Shown: positions 44,290 through 55,979 of the stretch, in pieces
Numbering within the stretch: position 1 is the first letter of the stretch
How the letters are laid out: every line of letters begins with the position of its first letter
Assembly: GCA_018105865.1 (NCBI GenBank)
Contig: CM030833.1
Location: 15,633,881 to 15,697,880 of the forward strand
DNA: 64,000 nt
Source: Metaphire vulgaris
Lineage: Eukaryota; Annelida; Clitellata; Crassiclitellata; Megascolecidae
Direction: 5' to 3'
Notes under the pieces: model-generated
Database searches by the model: none
What the model was told of the DNA's origin: nothing
Seen by the model: only the letters and a program-made list of their open reading frames with translations
Program-made: the position numbers and the translations under genes

Positions 44290-47040
44290 GCATGGGCGCC
44301 CGCACATTGGGGCAAGAGGGGGCACTTCCCCTCCTGGAAAATAAAAATGCCAATATTTCCCATTGAAATTTGGAAACCTTGCTAAACTATTAACCGTGAC
44401 CATTGTGGTAAGGGCGTGTTTGCCCCTCTTGGAAAAATTTATGTGGCATAGTCATGACCATTATGTTTTGCCCCCTCCTTGACAAATTTCTGAGGGCAAA
44501 ACAGGCAAAAATGGTCAAACCGAAAAATATAATAACCTTGGCATTGGGACCTGTCATTGACCTTGGAAGTCAAATATTACAAACTATAAATAGAGGTAAA
44601 TAAATAAACAGTTGTTGACAAGCAAGGGGAGGCCAGACTCTTCAAAAATTGAACTGGAAAAATCAATGGATTTAGCCCCTCAAAGAGACATTTAACTAAA
44701 AGGTGATTTCAGTTACGGTGGATTTTAGGTTTGGACCAAGACCAATGATGTCCCTCCTTCCTGTTTTGTCAGTACCCATTTGAAATTGTTTCATTATGGG
44801 ATGCCATAGTTGGGGGGGAGGCGTTTGAATATCCGAAAAATGATTTGTAACTGTCAGGAACGGATGAAGGTCCGGTGGGCCTGGGTGTTTATTTTAGACT
44901 CCTGGACTTTAGGGGGAAACTTTATAACGTTTCACTAACGAAAAATCGCGGGAACAAAATCAGAGCACTGTTAAACCATGTAGTATTTCCCAAAATTTTG
45001 GAACCGCGGCCTTTTCTTCAGGGCAATTTTGTAACGTCCAGATTAAACACTGCATTATGGGAGGGCGCCAAAATGGGGGACAATGGGTAAGTGAAATGAT
45101 ATAAAACAATTAGAAACTGTTGAAACCTTTTTTGGAGCACTGCTAAAAACTAAAATAAGACAGAGCCCGTAAGACAAACGAGGGACGCCGAGAACAATGT
45201 GACGACCTTTATTTGCTCGTCAGCACTGAAACGGTAAGCCCCCGATACCCTCGCTACAATCTGCAGACGTCGCAGGGCAACAAAGAATTCTGACAAAGAA
45301 TCAACTCCTCAACTGGTATTACTAAGAACAATAATGACTAAAAATGGAGAGTAACTCAAAGAAAGTATGAAAGTATAACTCCACAATGATCAACCCTTTT
45401 GGAAGTTCATGATGAGTAAAGGATATCAGGAACTCAAAGTTTACTTCTCAATGGTCACGTGGGATAAACTGAACTGGCGTCAACCTGATAATGCGCAACA
45501 TAAACACAAAACAAGCGTGAATTGATTGTATTTGGCCATCGGCATCTGAAAATGAAAAATGCATTGAAAAGACTATTCTGCTGTCCATTAATAAATGTCA
45601 ACAAAAAGCTCTGAGGCAATTTGAAAAAATTTAACAGATTTTTAGCCAGGGGTCAAGATATTCTTGACGTCAACAATTTCAAGACAAAATAATAAAAATA
45701 GGTAATTTCATGAATACTTTCTTACAATGGAAAAATATTTCAAAATTTTGCCACCAACACATTTTGATTACTCGATGAGCAAAACAGGGAAAAATGGTCA
45801 TCACCGCAAAAAGTAATAACCTTCATTGGGACCTGTCATGATCTGGAACGAAAGTTTTCGTAATTATCGGTGGAGTTCTGAAAGTTGACAGTTGTTGACA
45901 ATCGGAATACAAAAATTGCCCCCAAATTGTTGAAATAATTAATTACATTTTAAAAGTACATTAACTAAGAATCTCCCAAATTAAGGTGTTGCCCCCAGTG
46001 GATCAAGACGAATGTGGACCTCACATTTTTTTCAGTACCGGTAAAATAGTTTCGGGTTTGTTATGCCATAGTTGAATACGTTTGAATATCAACTAAAATT
46101 GATTTGTAACTAAGTCTTAAGGTCTAACCATTTTATATTTTAGGAAGGCCTAGTTTAGCAAATTTTATAACGTTTCATAACGAAAAATGCGACAACAAAA
46201 TCAGAGCACTGTCAAACAGAGCAGGGTTTCCAAAACATTTTGGAACCGCGGCCCACTTCAGCGGTTTTGTAACGTCCCGCGACCCTGATTATAGCATGTA
46301 ATATCAAAATATGTATTAGGTCATCGGCATCTGGCGAACGTTAGTTGAAAAGAATATTCTGAGTTTTGAATAAATGCAAAACAAAAGCTCTGATTCAATT
46401 TGAATGAAAATGTGGCAAATATATTAGGCAGAATTGTTTGTACATATTCTTGCGAAATAAGACAAAATGAGAGAAATAGGTATTGAAATTTCTTGAAAAT
46501 CATATTTCTAAAATTTTGCCACGAACATACCTTTATTACACGACTTTAAAGTCCTATGAGTATGGCAAAATCGCTTAACTGTCAGGCTACATTTGCGCCC
46601 TGGAGACTGGAACGTTTCTCTATTGTCGGTGGAGTTACGCAGCAAAATGGGCGGAATACGCTTCCTTGCGTTATTGCGAAATAAGGTTCATTTTAAAAGT
46701 ACTTTATTGGGCCAGGGTCTCCCAAACTTTTGCAACTGTGCGACTCACTACAGCGGCTTTGTAGCAAGCCGCGACCCTGCAAACTTATTATCAACTAAAA
46801 TTGGATAAAACACTAAGTCTTAATCATTTTATTTTAAGCCGTATATGGAGGATTTCAGGCATATACACTTCCCTATAAGCCTACTTGCAACTTTCGAAGC
46901 TTGTGAAATTGTGGTATTGGTTAGAAAATGACACGTTTGAATCTAATTTCGCGGTACCCCGCGACCCACTATAGCCTGAGCCCTGCGACCCACAGTTTGA
47001 GAAACACTGATATAGAGCACTGTCAACACAACACCTGACA
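44290..47040. repeat. Degenerate tandem duplication of MITE-derived sequence
   Basis: Blocks recur in the same order: about 44460-44700 with 45780-45960; 44715-44860 with 45970-46120; 44925-45020 with 46165-46270 (AACAAAATCAGAGCACTG); and 45538-45790 with 46322-46540 (CATCGGCATCTG start). This implies at least two, partly three, tandem units of roughly 0.8-1.25 kb, heavily diverged. Contained motifs (GGGACCTGTCATTGA, GTTGTTGACA) come from the 36468/53611 MITE family. A fragment with ends like CAGGGTCTCCCAAAC (46712) and GTTTGAGAAACACTG (to 47010) closes the region. Confidence 0.65.
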
Positions 47041-47859
47041 GACTTGACCAGTGGTTCTCAAACTGGGGTCCGCGGTTTTATAGCCTGATAGAGGACCGAT
47101 AAGCGGTTTCAGGGTCCGTAAAGGTATTACTTTCTCAAGATATCTCACCAACACAGGTCAGAACACAATACACACTGGTGGATCTAAGAGTGCTGATTTC
47201 ATTTAAATTTAAATTTGGCGACTAAGATTTGCAATTTTCTGCTTTAAATAATTGATTGACAAAACAATTAGCCGATCGTTACAGTAAAATTGTAACGTCC
47301 GTGACGGTGACGTCCGTGGCTTCGCGATGACAAATCGTGAATAAAGTGTTTTTTCTAGAAAAAGGTACTAAAACATCTTCGTGGATGATTAAATTCATAA
47401 GAAATTTCATGGGGGGCCTGGACTTAAATTTTCCGGAAAAGTAGAATGCCCGGAATTATTCCGCCTCCGAAATTTCGAATAGAAAAAATGCAACCAGACG
47501 CGCCATAATGTCCATAAAAACATTATATACGACAATCCTGACAGTTGTTAACAAATTCTTGTAAATGAATAGTAATAAATAGTAATAATGATAATAAAAA
47601 TAATTAGTTGATAGTAGTAATAGTAATAAATAGTAATAAATAATAATAATAAACAGTAATAATAATTATTAATAATTTGCTAACAATAAAAATCAACTTT
47701 TTCGAAAATTTCAGCGTTTATTCTCCACCTTGACATGGGGGATTTTGAAATGTTTGGAGGGACGAGGTTTGACATCTCAAAAGTCTTGACGAGCAAAAAA
47801 ACAAAACAAAAAACAAAATAGGTCATCTGCTCGTTTTCCTGTCCGTTTTCGAGTTCACA

Positions 47860-47911
47860 ACCCTAGCCTGGAGCTTCAGCCCCCTCAGCCTCCGCCTTGA
47901 TATGGCCCTGG
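47860..47911. mobile_element. Partial MITE, CAGGGCC family
   Basis: In reverse, CAGGGCCATATCAAGG then GGCTGAGGGGGCTG matches the left part of the element at 26218-26426. The other end is not visible. Nearby 47050 carries a lone CAGTGGTTCTCAAACT end, and TAA/TAG-type simple sequence fills 47570-47690. Confidence 0.55.
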
Positions 47912-48473
47912 TAACTGTATTTAGTGCTCTGCTTTTGGTTAAATGAGGGCCACGCGGCAAACAATACACATTAGGTGAGTAAGGTGACTTGGAATGTTTG
48001 CTAAATCATGTATTTTCGGTTTTACGCGAGTACTCGAGTACTCGTTAAGCTACCCATCAACCACTCGAGTAATCGCAGCCCTATTACTGAACCGCTTGTG
48101 TTTGAACTGCAGTAGTGACAATTGTTCTGATTTAGGAAAATGATTCACCTCCACTTGCTTTGGTAAATCAGCCTTTCGTAATGAGACCTGGGCTACGATA
48201 TGCAAACCATTGCAAACAAAACAAATTTCGCCATTTTAAGATTTTATACATGTAGAGCCTCGTTCTCGTAGCCTCATGAATATTCCACAAGGCAACTCAA
48301 GGGTGTACTTTTAGTGTTTTTGTTTATCGCTCGGTCGTCCTCATTCCTTCCTCTTTCCGATTAGCGACCAAGTTCAAGTCGACTAAATGAGTGACTGAAG
48401 GCATTTATTATTAATTTTATTATTACTTAAATTAATTAAAAATCAATATTAAATTTTGTCGTCACACTAGAAG

Positions 48474-51400
48474 ATGAGTTCGCTATTCTTGCGAGGACTT
48501 GTGGTCGGGACTTCGTGCACTGCTTTTGCAGCATGGGCAATCGACAAAGCGTCCCTGGAGGCAAGAATTCATGTTGAGTATGATGAATTACAACGAAGAT
48601 CGGAAAACGCAAAGCAAGGTATGCTTAATAGAATTCATGGCGCAAAGCTCTAATCGTTACACGCTATGTCAACACGGAATCGAAAACAATTTGTTAACGC
48701 TGTAGCTGTACAAACGACGGGCATTTCAGGGCCAAAAATCAAACGGCCTTTAGTGCTCTGTCAAATGATGTGTAAGACAACGGGCAATGCAAATTCATGT
48801 GTGCACTAACACGCCAATGCTGATGTTGTGCATGTGGACATAGAATGTAACTAGTAGAGCTCGTTATTGAATTTATAATTTTCTTCATATTAGTATTATT
48901 ATTATTCGACGATTTGTGAAGCGCCGTAACATAGCCATCGGCCAAACCAAAAAGCGCTGTACAGTCAACAGTCAACTATACGATGTGGTGAACAAATGAA
49001 CAAATACGTTTTTAGGTCTTTAGCAAACATTTCAGGTGAAGTAATCCCAGCCAGCGCATCAGGGAGCGCATTCCACAGAAGTGGGTTACCGTGAGTCATA
49101 GAACGCTCGCCAAACTTCGGAGTCCTGGCCGGAGGAGGAACGTATAGCCGGTGGCGGCTGCTAGATCTCAGCTGGAGACGACACCCAGTCGTCGTTTGTC
49201 TCCGTACTAGGCATGACAAGTAATCGGGACAGGCTGGGTCCTGAAGATCGTGAAAGGTCAGCCAACACCGCTTGTAAACTATGCGCTCTGGGACCCGAAG
49301 CCAATGGAGCCTGTCCCTTAGCACAGGTGTCACGTGGTCATGCCACCTCAAGCCAAAAATAATCCGAGCCGAGGCGTTTATGACCGCCTTGAGTCTGCAG
49401 TGGCGTAACGTGGGGGGCGGGGGCACTTTGTTGACAGCCCCCCGGGCGAGGGGGGCCCCCGAAGAGGGGTCTAAGCTAGGGTTAGGTTAGGGTTAACCCT
49501 AATTTAACCCTAGAAATGATGTGCTGACAACCTTTTTTTTTGCTCATCAGCTCAAAACTTGGGGCCCCCATGGCTCGAAACTTGGGGCCCCCATGGCAAA
49601 GATGCCCCCGGGCCCCCAAAAGTCACGCTACGCCACTGTGAGTCTGCTAATAATTGGAGTCATAATAGTATTCATAATTATTTTCATAATAGAATTTCTG
49701 CAGAATTGTTTATATTCTGCATGCAACATTTAATTCAATGAACACTGTTTCATGATTGCATTTGTTTATTGTATTTTTCAGTTGGCTCTACTATGACGAG
49801 TGAGCTGTTTAAGTACGGATTACCACTGCGTTCACCAGACTTTGTTGCATACAGAAACCATGCCCTGTGTTATGATCAGCAGAAGAGAATTCCCCATTGG
49901 GTGGCAGAACACATCACAAAGCAAAATCTCATAGGTGATCACATTATCAGATTATTTCCCACTGTTTATTTAGTATATGACTGTAATTTAAAATGTTAAA
50001 GAAAAGAAAACAAAGCTGCACAAAGATAATAGAGACAAAAGGATTGAAGAAAGGACATTCGCTTTTTTGAAATCATTTTGCAGCTTCAAAGCATCTCAGC
50101 AACTGCCAGCATCTCTATGCTGCCCACAAATTGCATTTATTTGACTATATGACACTGAAATACATGGCAAATGAAATGGAAAATTGAAATTTATTATTTA
50201 TTGTTAAATCTCTATCTGTTTAGGAATTGCAAATCGTAAGCACAGCCAGTTTAGGCCAGATCCATCAATTAATTTGATGTTCTCTGCACAGAATAGTGAT
50301 TACTACAACAGTGGGTGGTCACGAGGTCATATGGTACCAGCTGGAGACTGCAAATTTGACCAAGTAAATGACTATTAAGTTTGCTCAACAGCTTTTGATT
50401 TAATATCTTATTTGATAGTTTTGACCTAAATTTTATGTTTATTTCATAACTGACTTAAAAGTAATCAACTGTGAAAATGATTACAGGAATGTGTTTTCAA
50501 ACAGAATTCTAGAGTACCGGTAATTTGAGTTTCATAAATACTTCAGCATGATTAACTTGGCATGGAATAAGGCAGACGTTGGATGAAGCTTAACTAAGAT
50601 TGTATGTAGGTCCTGACTTTATTCATTTTTGTGTCTTCAGGATGCTATGAGTGATACATTCTATCTGAGTAACATTGTACCCCAGGATATTGACAATAAT
50701 GCAGGCTTCTGGAATCGCTTTGAAATGTACTGCAGAGATTTAACAAACAAATTTGATCATGTTCGAGTTTTTTCTGGTCCTCTATTTCTTCCATATTCAA
50801 AGAATGGAAAGAGGAAAGTTAAATATGAGGTCAGTATAAGTTATTTGCACAGTCATTATTTTGAAGATATAGCCTCAAATTCATAAAATAGTTTTATATT
50901 AGCCAAAGTGGCTTATCATGGCAATATTCATTTCATTCACTGACGATCATCATCCCAAAGGATATGTACTGCATGATCTGAATATGTTATTGAAACGTCT
51001 TATTGTATACTATATCATCGACTTATGTAGTCTATAGCTTAGTACCAGAATACTTGTTCTTCTTTCAGCTGTCTTAATCTTGATTTTTGAACAATTATAT
51101 TGACTCTATTTCAGCAGCTTTACAATAAACCCACACTTCCAGATTTCAGCTAGAAGTCATTACATTGTTTCTGCAGTCGTATAAGTCATTGCATTTTGAT
51201 TTCTTTGCAACTAGTCCTATGACAAAATTTTCAGCCTCCAGTGAAGGCAGATGGATGGAAACAAATTTGTTTACCCCAAATGGAGGTTGTCCTCAACCAG
51301 TAGATGCAAAGTGGACATTACAGACACTTGTGCTGAACTGACATTCTCTGAGATCTGGTTAGGTTCTACCAATCGAGATCTGTGGTTCATGGCAGAAACT

Positions 51401-52198
51401 TTTCAGTTGTTTCTGCCCCAAGTGCCCCAGTCTATTCAACTGTGAATGAGTACATCGGGTGTTAACTCAGTGGAAGGAAAGTTGATGGGGGAAAGGCTGA
51501 CAATTGCCCTCATTCAGCTGTTTTCATGTAAAACTGAAAGCCCTAGCACTTCAGTTCTCTTACAGGCATTTAGCCAATGGAGTATTCCTTTGCCTTTAAC
51601 TGATGAAGTACATAAGAATTAACCATTGTATTTGGTTGTATTACCGGTATATCAGTAGCAGAGACATTTGCCAAATTTTACTTATTCCCTTTCATTCTAA
51701 ATTGACAGATGTGCACACTTGACAATTGTAAATATCTTGGAGTATTCTTTGTAGGTCATTGGCAGCTCTGAAGTTGCTGTTCCAACACACCTGTTCAAAG
51801 TTGTTGTTGCTGAAAATAATTCTCCAAATGACAGAAAGTTAGTGGGTGCTTTTGTTGTTCCCAACAAGCCTATTTCAAGGGAGCATCAATTGAAAGAGTA
51901 TCAAGTGCCTTTGGAATTCATCGAATCAAAAGCAGGCTTTGTAATAATGCCATTACTCGATCGCAAGCAGACAAGAGACCTTTGCCGAGACGAGGGCTGT
52001 GCAATGATTTCCTGGGAGAAATTTGAATTGTATTTTATTACTCGCAAGCTTGAAAGTGCAAATACTCTGAACAGATTGGAGAACGTTTGGAAGGAAGTAT
52101 CACAGAAGGGAATTCAGCCAGACAAAACTTTGATTTCTATCTATAATTCTAAAAGAAAAGAATTAGAAGGAAAGGAAGTTGCTAAAACGAAGCAGTGA
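48474..52198 (+). CDS. EXOG: EXOG-type mitochondrial endo/exonuclease G, complete
   Basis: Exons 48474-48618, 49782-49934, 50224-50363, 50641-50829 and 51755-52198 with GT/AG borders and matching phases give 356 residues (human EXOG is 368). A hydrophobic N-terminus (SLFLRGLVVGTSCTAFAAWA) fits a mitochondrial membrane anchor. The nuclease signature is GWSRGHMVPAGD (catalytic His near 135), followed by TFYLSNIVPQDIDNNAGFWN, whose last Asn (about 171) is the metal ligand. DNA/RNA non-specific ββα-metal nucleases of this type cleave DNA at the inner membrane; EXOG acts in mitochondrial DNA maintenance and removes dinucleotides from 5' ends. The C-terminal segment after RDEGCAMISWEKFELYFITR is the wing region that separates EXOG from EndoG. 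Human has MAPAGNNK where this has MVPAGDCK. Intron 1 carries a LINE and a MITE, and a MITE follows the stop by 18 bases. Confidence 0.95.
48890..49690 (-). pseudogene. L2/CR1-type LINE 3' fragment in EXOG intron 1
   Basis: Minus-strand frame 49426-48965 reads LKAVINASARIIFGLRWHDH, then LHWLRVPERIVYK and WNALPDALAGI, the C-terminal end of an L2-clade reverse transcriptase; the 3' tail (GCGCTTCACAAATCG then AATAAT repeats) is near 48900. It is 5'-truncated, and a MITE at 49398-49638 has split its 5' part. It is antisense to EXOG. Confidence 0.85.
49398..49638. mobile_element. hAT-type MITE, CAGTGGCG family, nested in LINE
   Basis: CAGTGGCGTAACGTG and CACGCTACGCCACTG ends; perfect duplication TGAGTCTG (49390-49397, 49639-49646). 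241 bases with a CTTTTTTTTTTGCTCATCAG module and direct repeats of AACTTGGGGCCCCCATGG. Confidence 0.92.
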
Positions 52199-52216
52199 TG
52201 CTCAAATGTATAAGAT

Positions 52217-52545
52217 CAGTGGCATAGCCAGGATTTTTAGAAGGGGGGTTTTGGTCTTGACCTTTGACAGTAATCAACTTTTGAAAAATCTTGACAAGCA
52301 AAAAACAGGTCATCCTATGTATCTATCCTCTGTCTTTCATTATAAAATTTTTCCTTTCAGATGCAGACAAGCAAAAAACAGGTCGTCATGCCTATGGCAC
52401 TTAAAAAATTTTGGTCAGCAGCCCCAAGGGGGTTGACCCTCAAAACCGCATCCAAAAATTAAACATGCATGGAAACATTAAAAAAACTTTTCGTCGGTGC
52501 CCAAGGGGGTTTTAATCCCCAAAATCCCCCTTGGCTACGCCACTG
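52217..52545. mobile_element. hAT-type MITE, CAGTGGCG family, in EXOG 3' UTR
   Basis: CAGTGGCATAGCCAGG and CCTTGGCTACGCCACTG ends; perfect duplication TATAAGAT (52209-52216, 52546-52553). It starts 18 bases after the EXOG stop. ATTAAA at 52477-52482 inside it is a possible polyadenylation signal. Confidence 0.92.
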
Positions 52546-52939
52546 TATAAGATATTGCAGTTGATATTATATGGTAGCAGTAGGAAGTGAATTTTGTGGG
52601 CATGAGATATTCAAGTTCAATTTGTTTGGTTCATAGGATATAGGATCTGTATAAAACGTATCAACATACAGTGAAAAATGATGAAGCTTGTAGGAATTGA
52701 CTTTGATCAACTTATGTATATTGAAATTCTGTTTGAATCAGTTTGATAATAAGATTTTTATCTTTAAGTTTAAATTTTGTTTGATGGTATCAAAGCCTGC
52801 TGATTGTAGTTTCTGTGCTGTACAACGATGTGTTTTCTGTCCTAAGACAAGTCCAGTTGGCTTTTCTCCGCTTGGGGATGGGATCATGGGAGCAGTGAAG
52901 TGGTTTCCCATTGCCAGACCATTTAATAGGGGGTGAACA

Positions 52940-53045
52940 ACTTGCCTTAGGTCACCACACAGTGGCTAGGGTCAGATTTTAACCTGCTACCCTCAGATTG
53001 CATCATGGCAAGAATCATGCCACTACTACACTGAGTCCCCATAGT
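52940..53045 (-). mobile_element. Possible degenerate tRNA-derived SINE
   Basis: Minus strand shows CAGTGTAGTAGTGGCATG (A-box-like) and GGTTAAAATCTGAC (B-box-like). Matches are weak. Confidence 0.35.
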
Positions 53046-53401
53046 GTTCTGAATGTTGTGACAATATTCATGAGCTTATGCACAGCACAGGATGGAGGAA
53101 TTTATGACTTCTGAATCGGTGTACTATAGTTGTCTAACTTGTCTCAAGATGACTTCAACCTCCCTGCAATGCCCAATTTACATTGAATTCATATGTCAAA
53201 CATGGTCGTCTTGAAAACAAATATTTGTGCATCATCAAGAATGACCCTACTTGAGCGCCCAATAGCGTCGGAGACATCAAATAGTATAATATTGATATGA
53301 CGAGAACAAGATAGCACTTTTGCAGAATGGTTTTGATGCCTTCAAGAACCCGTCTGTGTGTGTGTTTGTGTATGTGTGTGGTTTTTCTGTATGTCTACAT
53401 C

Positions 53402-53565
53402 CAGTGGCGTCGCCAGGAATTTTGGGTTGGGGCAAAAGGGGCTGGTGTGTCAAATTCCTTACACCCATACCCCCACACACAAACTTTCTCACCGGATTTG
53501 CGCAAATCTGATAGGTGGTCTGGGGTCAAGTTGGGAGGCAGTTCCCCCCCATAGCGACACTAATA
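53402..53565. mobile_element. hAT-type MITE, CAGTGGCG family, short
   Basis: Left end CAGTGGCGTCGCCAGG, right end degenerate (GCGACACTAATA). Perfect duplication TCTACATC at 53394-53401 and 53566-53573. Non-coding; overlapping frames are artefacts. Confidence 0.75.
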
Positions 53566-53610
53566 TCTACATCAGCAAAGTGACTATTAACTGGAATGCA
53601 TAAATTGGAT

Positions 53611-54026
53611 AGGGGCTGTCCATTAATTATGTCAACAATTTTTGGGAAATTTTTGAACCCTCCCCCTTGTCAACAACTGTCAACTTTCACTTACCCCCCC
53701 CCCCATAATTACGTCAACAACTCTTGACCTCCCACCCCAAGATCAACGACAGGTCCCAATAACAAGGTTATTATTTTGTGGTGATGATCATTTTTCCCTT
53801 TGTTCCTCATCGAGTGTCAAAATGTGGTGGTGATTACCTTTTTTCTAATGCTTTTTTCCATTGTAATAAGTAGTATTCTATGAAATTTCCTATTTTTTAT
53901 TATTTAAAAAAAGTGAAATTGTTGACGTCAACTTCTCTTGACCCCCTCCTCCCCCCTGTCAACAACTGTCAAACTTTTCCAAACCCTACCCCCCTAAATT
54001 GTTGACGTAATTAATGGACAGCCCCA
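53611..54026. mobile_element. MITE with TGTCCATTAATTACGTCAA ends, copy 2
   Basis: GGGGCTGTCCATTAATTATG and ACGTAATTAATGGACAGCCC ends; interior matches 36468-36869, including CTGTCAACTTTC and GTTGACGTCAACTTCTC blocks. ATA flanks both sides, a possible 3-base duplication. Confidence 0.85.
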
Positions 54027-54568
54027 TATAGAAAATACTTTCTTTAACAACATAGGCCTAGCTTGACCATTACGGACTATGGATTTTACCCAGATTGAGC
54101 TTTCGTGAATAAGTTGGTACACTAGCTGCGCCAAGCTTTATGCCAACCAATCATGCTTGTTGCTTTAACTATGTATTTATTACATGTGCCTACTTGAAAT
54201 TGCCTCTTAACCTTTGATTCTTTGTACTGTAGGCCCTACATCTCTGCAGATAGCGCTTTCAATGTCACATGCTCTTCAATTTATGATATAGTATTCATAA
54301 CCTCGTCCTTTATATTGGATATCATTCAGTACTAAGAAGCCAATAGGATTGTAACCTATAGCCTACTCTGACTGGTACTTGGTTGATCACATTACGGGTT
54401 TTGCCCTTCGATCAATCGCTTTTTCTCTCAACACTAGTTTCACATCTAATTAAGTTTTCAGTGGTAATACTTTATCAAATTATTACTGCTTTCTGAATTT
54501 CAACTGTCTTATACACTTATAATCTACTTAATATGACTACCTAATAGAAGTCAATAGACTTCTTTTAT

Positions 54569-55494
54569 CAACGCCGGGCAGTAGTTAACTACAAGTAGGT
54601 AACTACTTGTAGTTTAACTACACTTTAGTAGTTACAGAGTAGTTAGTAACTACGTGTGAAAAAGTAGTTAACTACAAGTAGTTTAACTACTTTCTGCAGT
54701 AGTTTTCAAGTAAAGTAGTTAACTACTGTGGTCAACTACTTTTGTTAAAACATTATTTGCCGCTTAAACCCGCTTTTGCCAACAACGCTGACACCAGGCT
54801 TCTCGGTGAGCTCTTCTATGAGACTCTGTCGTGTAGCGGGCACATCGTCGATGTAACCCATGCCTGCCCTTGTTGCCCTTGTGCATACAAGCTTACTTAC
54901 TTACCTACCAGTAATATAATATTCTATTCCTGATTTCCGGTCTCATACTTACACAACTTTTAGTAGTACCAAAAATACAGGTTCGTGTTGTTTACTGAGG
55001 AGATATAATTAATAATAGTAATAAAAGTTAACAGAATTAACAGATTAATTCTTAATAACTCATAGATATCATTAAATATGAATAGCCAATTAGTCAAAAG
55101 CTGTTTCGTGAACCCACGTAAAAAGAGTGAACGCAGTGATGATAAAAACTTCATTGCCGACTGTGGTACATGTAAGAACTGAGTAATCATTCATTACATT
55201 AATTACATAAGCAGAACTGCTGCAGAAGCAGCTTATATTGATAGAATTGATGTTCGTGTTGACAGTGTTTGTGTGGTGTTTAAAAAATGAAGACATTGAA
55301 CAATGGATATTTTTATTTGAGCGTTGCAGGGTCAAAAGTAGTTGCAAAGTAGTTAACTACTCAGGAAGTAGTTACCAATTAGTTAATAACTACTTTGTGG
55401 AAAAAGTAGTTAACTAGTAGTTACAACTATATTTTTATCAAGTAGTTCACTACAGTAGTTGAACTACTTTCACAGTAGTTGGTGCCCAGCATTG
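54569..55494. mobile_element. hAT-type element with arrays of GTAGTTAACTAC
   Basis: CAACGCCGGGCA and TGCCCAGCATTG ends; perfect duplication TCTTTTAT (54561-54568, 55495-55502). The first 180 and last 160 bases consist of palindromic GTAGTTAACTAC and variants (TAGTAACTAC, GTAGTTTAACTAC), typical dense subterminal transposase-binding arrays. The 926-base middle has only short frames (one of 63 codons at 54742-54933), so it is non-autonomous. Confidence 0.9.
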
Positions 55495-55502
55495 TCTTTT
55501 AT

Positions 55503-55600
55503 ACTACTGTATACGTCTAACAGTTGTTACACTGTACTTGCTACCAAAGTGTCTATGTATGATGTTGAGAAGAAGAAAAATAAACTGAATCTGAATCTAT
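55503..55600 (+). mobile_element. LINE 3' tail
   Basis: AATAAACTGAATCTGAATCT is a typical tail of microsatellite-ending LINEs; the coding part upstream is not visible because the hAT element lies there. Confidence 0.45.
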
Positions 55601-55619
55601 TTTACTATGCCAACTATTG

Positions 55620-55965
55620 TGCAATCATGATTAGTTCACATGGACGACGGAAGTCCGTTGTGCCAATCTCATGTTGCGCGAGTTGTGACCGCGACCGATG
55701 GCTGAGTGCCATTCGTGAAGAATTGTGGAAGGAAGACCATCGCCGATCTGCTGGGGCCATGTACAGCGTGGTCTGCCAGGAGGTCTTCTCCAGCTCGGAG
55801 GAGGACGCGTCTCGGTGCGTCGAGCAATAGCGCAGGCGAGAGCGCGGTGGGACGGAATGTTGTCCTGGCGAGCCACGTAGGCCTACATGACCGAAGAGAG
55901 ACAGATGGCGTCGCATGATAATTTCTGTCGCTGGCAGAAGGGCAGTCTGTTTGGAGACTGCTTCA
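55620..55965 (-). pseudogene. Non-LTR retrotransposon C-terminal fragment
   Basis: Minus-strand pieces read RRHLSLFGHV, then in another frame RQDNIPSHRAL, SWRRPPGRPRCTW and ILHEWHSAIGRG. The GHV..R..(x)n..RPPGRPR.TW pattern is common at the C-terminus of non-LTR reverse transcriptases. At least one frameshift breaks it. Confidence 0.65.
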
Positions 55966-55979
55966 TTGGTCACGAAGTC

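Noticed and set aside
49559..49741. Short Pro/Gly-rich frames over the MITE in EXOG intron 1
   Set aside because: They translate direct repeats of GGGGCCCCCATGG in the MITE.
51251..51445. 64-codon frame in EXOG intron 4
   Set aside because: EXOG exons 4 and 5 join in phase without it, and human EXOG has no matching insert.
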